From the NCBI RefSeq assembly GCF_030687535.1, contig NZ_CP117437.1, forward strand, positions 2,253,501-2,317,500: DNA of 64,000 nucleotides, read 5' to 3'. Positions 59,406 to 64,000 of this stretch are shown one piece after another. The DNA comes from Pseudomonas sp. FP2335. Its GTDB lineage: Bacteria; Pseudomonadota; Gammaproteobacteria; Pseudomonadales; Pseudomonadaceae. The notes below the pieces were generated by a model. The model worked only from the letters and a program-made list of their open reading frames with translations. It searched no databases and was not told where the DNA came from. The translations under genes were made by a program, and so were the position numbers. The number at the start of each line of letters is the position of its first letter. Position 1 is the first letter of the stretch.

Positions 59406-60824
59406 ATGAGCCTACTCCCCTACGCCTGGGCCAAATCCCAACGCATCCTCCTGCGCACTAACGCCGAAGGCCTGCTCCTGACGGTATGCCCCTCAACCCC
59501 CGGCTGGTCCATCAGCGAAGTCCACCGCCAATTCGGCCAATCCCCCATCGAACAAGTGCGCGACGACGAACTCGACGGCCTGCTCACCAGCGCCTACGCC
59601 GACACCGGCAGCGCCGCCGCCGTGGTCGGCGCGGCAGAAAACGAGGTGGATCTGGACCGCCTGATGCAAGACATGCCCGAAGTCACCGACCTGCTCGACA
59701 CCCAGGACGGCGCGCCGGTGATCCGCATGATCAACGCCTTGCTGACCCAGGCCGCCCGCGACGAGGCCAGCGATATTCATATCGAGCCCTATGAAACCCA
59801 CTCGGTGGTGCGCTACCGCGTCGATGGCACCCTGCGTGATGTGGTGTCACCGCGCAAGGCGTTGCACGGCGCGCTGGTGTCGCGGATCAAGATCATGGCC
59901 CAGCTCGACATTGCCGAAAAACGCCTGCCCCAGGACGGCCGCATCGCACTGCGGGTGGCCGGGCGGCCGATTGATATTCGCGTGTCGACGGTGCCCACCG
60001 GGCATGGCGAGCGGGTGGTGATGCGGCTCCTGGACAAGCAGGCCGGGCGCCTGCAATTGGAGACCCTGGGCATGGAACCGCAGCTGTTGGCGCGCCTCGA
60101 CACGCTGATCCGCCAGCCCCACGGCATCGTGCTGGTCACCGGGCCGACCGGCAGCGGCAAGACCACCAGCCTGTATGCGGCGCTGGCGCGACTGGATGCG
60201 AGTACCAGCAATATCCTCACCGTGGAAGACCCGGTGGAATACGACCTGCCGGGTATCAGCCAGATTCAGGTCAACGCCAAGATCGACATGACCTTCGGCC
60301 TCGCCCTGCGCGCAATCCTGCGCCAGGACCCGGACATCATCATGATTGGCGAGATCCGCGACCTGGAGACCGCGCAAATTGCCGTGCAGGCCTCGCTGAC
60401 CGGTCACCTGGTGCTGGCGACCCTGCACACCAACGATGCGGTGTCGGCGGTCAACCGGCTGATCGACATGGGCGTCGAGCCGTTTCTGTTGGCTTCGTCG
60501 TTGTTGGGCGTGTTGGCCCAGCGCCTGGTGCGTCGCCTGTGCCCGCACTGCAAGCAGGAAGATCCGGCCGCGCCCGGTACCTGGCGCCCGGTGGGCTGTG
60601 CGCAGTGCAATCAGGTCGGCTACAGCGGCCGCACCGGTATCCACGAGTTGTTCTGCGTCGATGACGACGTGCGTAGCCTGATCCACCAGGGCGCCGGCGA
60701 GCAGGACCTGCGCCTGGCCGCCCGCCGCGCCGGCATGTTCAGCATGCGTGAAGACGGCGAGCGCTGGGTGCGCAGCGGCGCCACCGCGCCTGAAGAAATC
60801 CTGCGCGTGACACGGGACGCCTGA
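59406..60824 (+). CDS. hxcR: Type II secretion ATPase GspE (HxcR)
   Basis: The 472-residue hexameric ATPase has an N1/N2-type N-terminus, the N2 motif ARDEASDIHIEPYETHSVVRYRVDG, Walker A GPTGSGKTT (residues 246-254), the Asp box LTVEDPVEY, Walker B DIIMIGEIRD, the His box LATLHTNDA, and a four-cysteine zinc site (CPHC and CAQC near 380-400). It powers pseudopilus assembly from the cytoplasm. The start at 59406 is taken because the extension to 59361 lies in repeat DNA. The stop overlaps the hxcS start by one base. Confidence 0.93.
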   Translation: MSLLPYAWAKSQRILLRTNAEGLLLTVCPSTPGWSISEVHRQFGQSPIEQVRDDELDGLLTSAYADTGSAAAVVGAAENEVDLDRLMQDMPEVTDLLDTQDGAPVIRMINALLTQAARDEASDIHIEPYETHSVVRYRVDGTLRDVVSPRKALHGALVSRIKIMAQLDIAEKRLPQDGRIALRVAGRPIDIRVSTVPTGHGERVVMRLLDKQAGRLQLETLGMEPQLLARLDTLIRQPHGIVLVTGPTGSGKTTSLYAALARLDASTSNILTVEDPVEYDLPGISQIQVNAKIDMTFGLALRAILRQDPDIIMIGEIRDLETAQIAVQASLTGHLVLATLHTNDAVSAVNRLIDMGVEPFLLASSLLGVLAQRLVRRLCPHCKQEDPAAPGTWRPVGCAQCNQVGYSGRTGIHELFCVDDDVRSLIHQGAGEQDLRLAARRAGMFSMREDGERWVRSGATAPEEILRVTRDA

Positions 60825-62032
60825 TGAATCGCTATCGCTTCGAGGCCGCCGATGCCAGCGGCAACGTCGAGACCGGGCATGTGGAGGCCGACAGCCAGAG
60901 CGCCGCATTTGCCAACTTGCGCGGGCGCGGTTTGACCGCGTTGCTGGTGCAGCTGGAGAGCAACCAGCAGGTCGCCGGCAGCAGCCTGTTCACCCCCAAG
61001 CTCTCGGACAACGACCTGGCCTGGGCCACGCGCCAACTGGCAAGCCTGCTGGGTGCCAGCCTGCCGTTGGAAGCGGCGTTGAGCGCAACGGTGGAGCAGG
61101 CCGAGAAAAAACACATCGCCCAGACCCTCAGCGCAGTGCGTGCCGATGTGCGTGGCGGCATGCGCCTGGCGGATGCCTTGGCTGCGCGGCCACGGGACTT
61201 CCCCTCGATCTACCGCGCGCTGATCGCGGCGGGGGAGGAGTCCGGCGACCTGGCCCAGGTGATGGAGCGCCTCGCCGACTACATCGAGGAGCGCAACAAC
61301 CTGCGCGGCAAGATCCTTACGGCGTTTATCTACCCTGGCGTGGTGGGGCTGGTGTCCATCGGTATCGTGATTTTTTTGCTCAGCTACGTGGTGCCCCAGG
61401 TGGTCAGCGCATTTTCCCAGGCGCGCCAGGATTTGCCGGGGCTGACCTTGGCGATGCTCAACGCCAGCGACTTTATCCGCGCCTGGGGCTGGCTGTGTTT
61501 TGCCGGGATCGTCGCTGGTTTCTGGAGCTGGCGCCTGTATTTGCGCAATCCCGTGGCACGCCTGAATTGGCACAGCCGGGTGCTGCGCTTGCCGTTGATC
61601 GGGCGGTTTGTGCTGGGCCTCAACACCGCGCGCTTCGCTTCGACCCTGGCGATCCTCGGCGGTGCCGGCGTGCCGCTGTTGCGCGCCCTGGAAGCGGCGC
61701 GCCAGACCCTGTCCAACGACCGCCTCGACCGGTGCGTCTGCGAGGCCACCGCCAAAGTGCGCGAAGGCGTCAACCTGGCCCCGGCGCTGGCGGTGGAGAA
61801 GGTGTTTCCGCCGGTGCTGATCCACCTGATCGCCAGCGGCGAAAAGACCGGCTCGCTGCCGCCGATGCTGGAGCGTGCGGCGCAGACGCTGTCGCGGGAT
61901 ATTGAACGGCGGGCGATGGGCATGACCGCGTTGCTGGAGCCGCTGATGATTGTGGTGATGGGCGCCGTCGTACTCGTCATTGTCATGGCGGTGTTGCTGC
62001 CAATTATCGAGATCAACCAACTCGTCACCTGA
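60824..62032 (+). CDS. hxcS: Type II secretion inner-membrane protein GspF (HxcS)
   Basis: The 402-residue platform protein has two repeated GspF domains, each with the pattern LASLLGASLPLEAAL (about 68) and ILGGAGVPLLRALEAARQT (about 280), and three membrane helices (about 168-190, 218-238, 365-390). It is co-transcribed with hxcR through a TGATG overlap. A REPIN follows. Confidence 0.92.
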   Translation: MNRYRFEAADASGNVETGHVEADSQSAAFANLRGRGLTALLVQLESNQQVAGSSLFTPKLSDNDLAWATRQLASLLGASLPLEAALSATVEQAEKKHIAQTLSAVRADVRGGMRLADALAARPRDFPSIYRALIAAGEESGDLAQVMERLADYIEERNNLRGKILTAFIYPGVVGLVSIGIVIFLLSYVVPQVVSAFSQARQDLPGLTLAMLNASDFIRAWGWLCFAGIVAGFWSWRLYLRNPVARLNWHSRVLRLPLIGRFVLGLNTARFASTLAILGGAGVPLLRALEAARQTLSNDRLDRCVCEATAKVREGVNLAPALAVEKVFPPVLIHLIASGEKTGSLPPMLERAAQTLSRDIERRAMGMTALLEPLMIVVMGAVVLVIVMAVLLPIIEINQLVT

Positions 62033-62072
62033 CCTACTGGCGAAACCCAATCCACATGCGGGAGCGTGCTGG

Positions 62073-62161
62073 TGTGGGAGCGGGCTTGCTCGCGAATGCG
62101 GTGGGTCAGATATGAATTCATTGACTGATCCACCGGATTCGCGAGCAAGCCCGCTCCCACA
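62073..62161. repeat. REPIN, class A, between hxcS and the DING gene
   Basis: An inverted pair of class A elements, preceded by a degenerate GCGGGAGCGTGC fragment at 62058. Confidence 0.9.
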
Positions 62162-62505
62162 TGGGTTATGTGTGTTCAGCACATTTATCGTGCTCCCGTT
62201 CTACCTCGGGTTCCTCATTCCGTCACATCCCAAGGTCTATACGGCCTCCAGCCCCACTCGCTGAAACCTCGCTGTCACCTGCGCCCAAACCGCTCAAAAT
62301 CATGACCAAAACACCCGAGAATCTTTTTAAAAATCAAGGCGTTCCTCCCGAGGTTTTTTCCTACAACCGTCATCGGAAACTGCGAATTTCTCTCCCATGG
62401 TTTTCACCCCTGGCCACCCCCGCACGACGGCTTGGGACCGAAGCCATGGCGTCATGCAAGAGCCATCTACCCCAAACGTACAAACACGACGAAAGGAGCT
62501 TCTTC
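62162..62505 (+). promoter_or_regulatory. Leader/promoter region of the DING phosphatase gene
   Basis: No gene is seen in these ~344 bases. Pho half-site-like CCGTCAC (62220), CTGTCAC (62272-62278) and CCGTCAT (62367-62373) occur, but not at the 11-base spacing of a full Pho box. An AT-rich tract (CTTTTTAAAAATC) lies around 62321-62336. A promoter responding to phosphate limitation or VreI is expected here, but no confident element can be named. Confidence 0.35.
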
Positions 62506-63681
62506 ATGTTTAAGCGCAACGTTCTCGCGGTATCAATGACCCTCGCTGCACTGTGCTCGGCACAAGCTGCATTCGCAGACGTAAACGGCGGCGGCGCCAC
62601 TCTGCCTCAGCCGCTGTACCAGACTGCTGGCGTACTCACCACCGGCTTTGCCCCTTACATCGGCGTTGGCAGCGGCAAAGGCAAAGCGGCGTTCCTCAAC
62701 AACGACTACAGCCAATTCGGCACCGGCACCAAGAACGTGCACTGGGCTGGCAGCGACTCCAAGCTGACGGTCGATGAACTGCTCAATTACAAGAACGGTC
62801 ATGAAGCCGCGTGGGGCAAGCTGATCCAGGTACCTTCGGTGGCGACTTCGGTGGCCATTCCGTTCAACAAGGCAGGGACTGCTGCCGTTGACCTGAGTGT
62901 CAACCAACTGTGCGGCGTGTTCTCCGGCCGTCTGACCGACTGGAGCCAGATCGCGGGTTCGGGCCGTACCGGCACGATCAAGGTTGTTTACCGCAGCGAA
63001 GCGAGCGGCACCACCGAACTGTTCACGCGCTTCCTCAACGCCAAGTGCGCCGAGACCGAGGCATTCGCTGTGACCACTAACTTTGCCCAGAGCTACGGCA
63101 ACGTGACCAAGAAGGTTCCAGCCGGTTCCGTTTCTGCCTCGGGCAGCCAAGCGGTAATGACTCTGTTGAACTCCACCGACGGTGCCATCACCTACATGAG
63201 CCCGGACTACGCGGCCACCACTCTGGCCGGTCTGGATGACGCGACCAAGGTTGCCAAGGTCAACGGCGTTTCCCCAGCACCTGCCAACGTATCTGCCGCC
63301 ATCGCCCTTGTACCGGTTCCGACTGGCACCAACGTCGCCAACCAGAACGCCTGGGTTCCAACCTTCGCCGCCGCTGCCAGCACTACCGACCCAAGCGTCG
63401 TCGCCTACCCGACTTCGGGCTACCCAATCCTGGGCTTCACCAACGTGATCTTCAGCCAGTGCTACGCCAACGCTGACCAGACCACCCAGGTCCGCAACTT
63501 CTTCACCCGTCACTACAACCTCAGCGCGTTCGGCAGCAACGATACCGCGATCCGCAACAACCGCTTCGTGCCTCTGCCAGACTCCTGGAAAACCGCGATC
63601 AACGATAACTTCCTGACCGCCACCAGCGCCCTGAGCATCGGCAAGTCCAACGTGTGCAACGGCATCGGTCGTCCGCTGTAA
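62506..63681 (+). CDS. lapA: DING-family alkaline phosphatase/phosphate-binding protein (LapA-like), probable Hxc substrate
   Basis: The 391-residue precursor has a signal peptide (residues 1-24, ending AAFA) and a mature N-terminus DVNGGGATLPQPLYQTAG. This is the DING family signature with Val in place of Ile. The PstS-like fold is seen in FAPYIGVGSGKGKAAFL, the phosphate-loop region YRSEASGTTELFTRF, and the C-terminal GYPILGFTNVIFSQCYAN. DING proteins bind phosphate tightly and some, such as P. aeruginosa LapA, are low-molecular-weight alkaline phosphatases exported by Hxc. The gene follows hxcS as lapA does in P. aeruginosa. GAAAGGAG is the ribosome-binding site and a strong terminator follows. 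Confidence 0.88.
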   Translation: MFKRNVLAVSMTLAALCSAQAAFADVNGGGATLPQPLYQTAGVLTTGFAPYIGVGSGKGKAAFLNNDYSQFGTGTKNVHWAGSDSKLTVDELLNYKNGHEAAWGKLIQVPSVATSVAIPFNKAGTAAVDLSVNQLCGVFSGRLTDWSQIAGSGRTGTIKVVYRSEASGTTELFTRFLNAKCAETEAFAVTTNFAQSYGNVTKKVPAGSVSASGSQAVMTLLNSTDGAITYMSPDYAATTLAGLDDATKVAKVNGVSPAPANVSAAIALVPVPTGTNVANQNAWVPTFAAAASTTDPSVVAYPTSGYPILGFTNVIFSQCYANADQTTQVRNFFTRHYNLSAFGSNDTAIRNNRFVPLPDSWKTAINDNFLTATSALSIGKSNVCNGIGRPL

Positions 63682-63707
63682 CCCCGCTTCAACGACCCGC
63701 AACACCG

Positions 63708-63742
63708 ATCAGCAACGGCCTGTGCCGTTGCTGATTTTTTTT
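63708..63742 (+). terminator. Rho-independent terminator after the DING gene
   Basis: Perfect 12-base arms (ATCAGCAACGGC / GCCGTTGCTGAT) flank a four-base loop and are followed by eight Ts, 27 bases after the stop codon. It is the clearest classical terminator in the window. Confidence 0.92.
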
Positions 63743-63758
63743 GCGTTAGCAGCCCTTT

Positions 63759-63776
63759 ATGAACTTTGCATGACAG
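63759..63776 (-). promoter_or_regulatory. Pho-box-like site upstream of the pdtA-like gene
   Basis: On the minus strand CTGTCAT-GCAA-AGTTCAT has one perfect and one partial (4/7) Pho half-site with correct spacing. Its direction is opposite to the following gene, which weakens the case. Confidence 0.35.
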
Positions 63777-63863
63777 AAGTTCAGTCGCGCCCCTCGCCAA
63801 CCGCCTAACCCTCATACGTGAGCATGTCTTGCCCCTGGGCAACTACAAAGAAGGAAGATCCAG

Positions 63864-64000
63864 ATGGTCCGCTGCAAACCAACGGTTCACCGCAAAGCCC
63901 AGCCCGTGTTGTTGCTCAAGCCCCTGGCGCAGGCCATTGCCTTGTTGATGGTGGCGGGCAACGCCCAGGCGGCGTCGGCGTTCAGTTCCGGCTGGTTTGC
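63864..64000 (+). CDS. pdtA: Start of a probable PdtA-like two-partner-secretion exoprotein (3' end outside window)
   Basis: Only the first 45 complete codons are present. They encode a basic extended signal peptide of the type found in large filamentous-haemagglutinin-like exoproteins (MVRCKPTVHRKAQ, then VLLLKPLAQAIALLMVAG and a NAQA/A cleavage site), with AAGGAAG before the ATG. In P. aeruginosa the Vre- and Pho-controlled gene pdtA lies shortly after lapA. The identity is inferred from position and the signal-peptide type; the adhesin body cannot be seen. Confidence 0.55.
   Translation, partial: MVRCKPTVHRKAQPVLLLKPLAQAIALLMVAGNAQAASAFSSGWF

Noticed and set aside
58858..59409. Open frame spanning the hxcQ end, REPIN and interspersed repeat
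   Set aside because: It is composed of repeat DNA and has no ribosome-binding site; similar spurious frames are typical of this repeat.
23407..62161. Repeated ~24-base palindromic units as a possible CRISPR array
   Set aside because: The copies are dispersed singly or as inverted pairs, not in tandem with unique spacers, and no cas genes are present.
62272..62373. A full Pho box upstream of the DING gene
   Set aside because: CTGTCAC and CCGTCAT half-sites are visible but not at the required 11-base spacing, so no confident box could be named.

Overview
The window is GC-rich Pseudomonas chromosome, most likely from the P. fluorescens group. The evidence is the near-complete match of several products to known Pseudomonas proteins (XenA, a P. 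fluorescens-type arylesterase, a DING phosphatase, the Vre/Hxc cluster), the many palindromic REP/REPIN repeats between genes, and Crc/Hfq-type CA motifs at sugar-gene starts. No rRNA, tRNA, CRISPR array, prophage or transposase was seen. All function calls come from reading motifs and remembered families; no database search was run.

Layout. (1) 1-3.7 kb: end of a four-carbon sugar-acid (tetronate) operon with decarboxylase OtnC (cut by the window edge), a GntP-type permease and isomerase OtnI, facing a DeoR-type regulator. (2) 3.7-8.4 kb: a chemoreceptor with a good FliA promoter, a bestrophin-like channel, and an ArsR regulator divergent from the old-yellow-enzyme xenA around a perfect palindrome. 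(3) 8.4-12.2 kb: a TonB-dependent siderophore receptor with a Fur-box-like site and a membrane-anchored Asp-box (sialidase-like) protein. (4) 12.3-25.6 kb: a complete-looking oxidative, non-phosphorylating L-arabinose/D-galactose-type route. It has a sugar dehydrogenase (SDR), lactonase (SMP-30), aldonate dehydratase (IlvD/Edd), AraD1 (FAH fold), 2-oxoglutarate semialdehyde dehydrogenase, an MFS permease, an AraFGH-type ABC transporter and a mutarotase. A FadR-subfamily regulator is adjacent, and sites of the form TNGT-N3-ACNA lie in both divergent control regions.

(5) 25.7-27.3 kb: two glutathione transferases. (6) 27.4-37.1 kb: genes resembling the rhizobial rhizopine (moc) loci. One operon holds mocA-, mocC- and mocB-like genes behind a canonical sigma-54 promoter, next to an AcoR-type sigma-54 activator. 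A second operon holds mocD-, mocE- and mocF-like genes plus a second TIM-barrel isomerase, divergent from a LacI regulator with palindromic operators. (7) 37.1-48.7 kb: ordinary accessory and housekeeping genes: DyP peroxidase, UppP, GNAT, a GlxA-type regulator with DJ-1 protein and a second OYE, quinone reductase with MFS and LysR, DoxX, arylesterase and zinc alcohol dehydrogenase. (8) 48.8-49.0 kb: a decayed mntP remnant. (9) 49.0-64.0 kb: a phosphate-starvation secretion island in the gene order of P. aeruginosa vreAIR-hxcWUPVTXYZQRS-lapA. It comprises a cell-surface-signalling system without a receptor barrel, a full type II secretion apparatus with a lipidated secretin, a DING phosphatase as probable substrate, and the first codons of a probable PdtA two-partner exoprotein at the window end.

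Genes that work together: eight carbon-uptake or catabolic genes in three separate regions carry perfect AANAAYAA motifs just before their start codons, suggesting shared Hfq/Crc translational repression. REP elements have entered two coding sequences (the 3' end of the mocD-like gene and the 5' end of hxcW) and separate hxcQ from hxcR.
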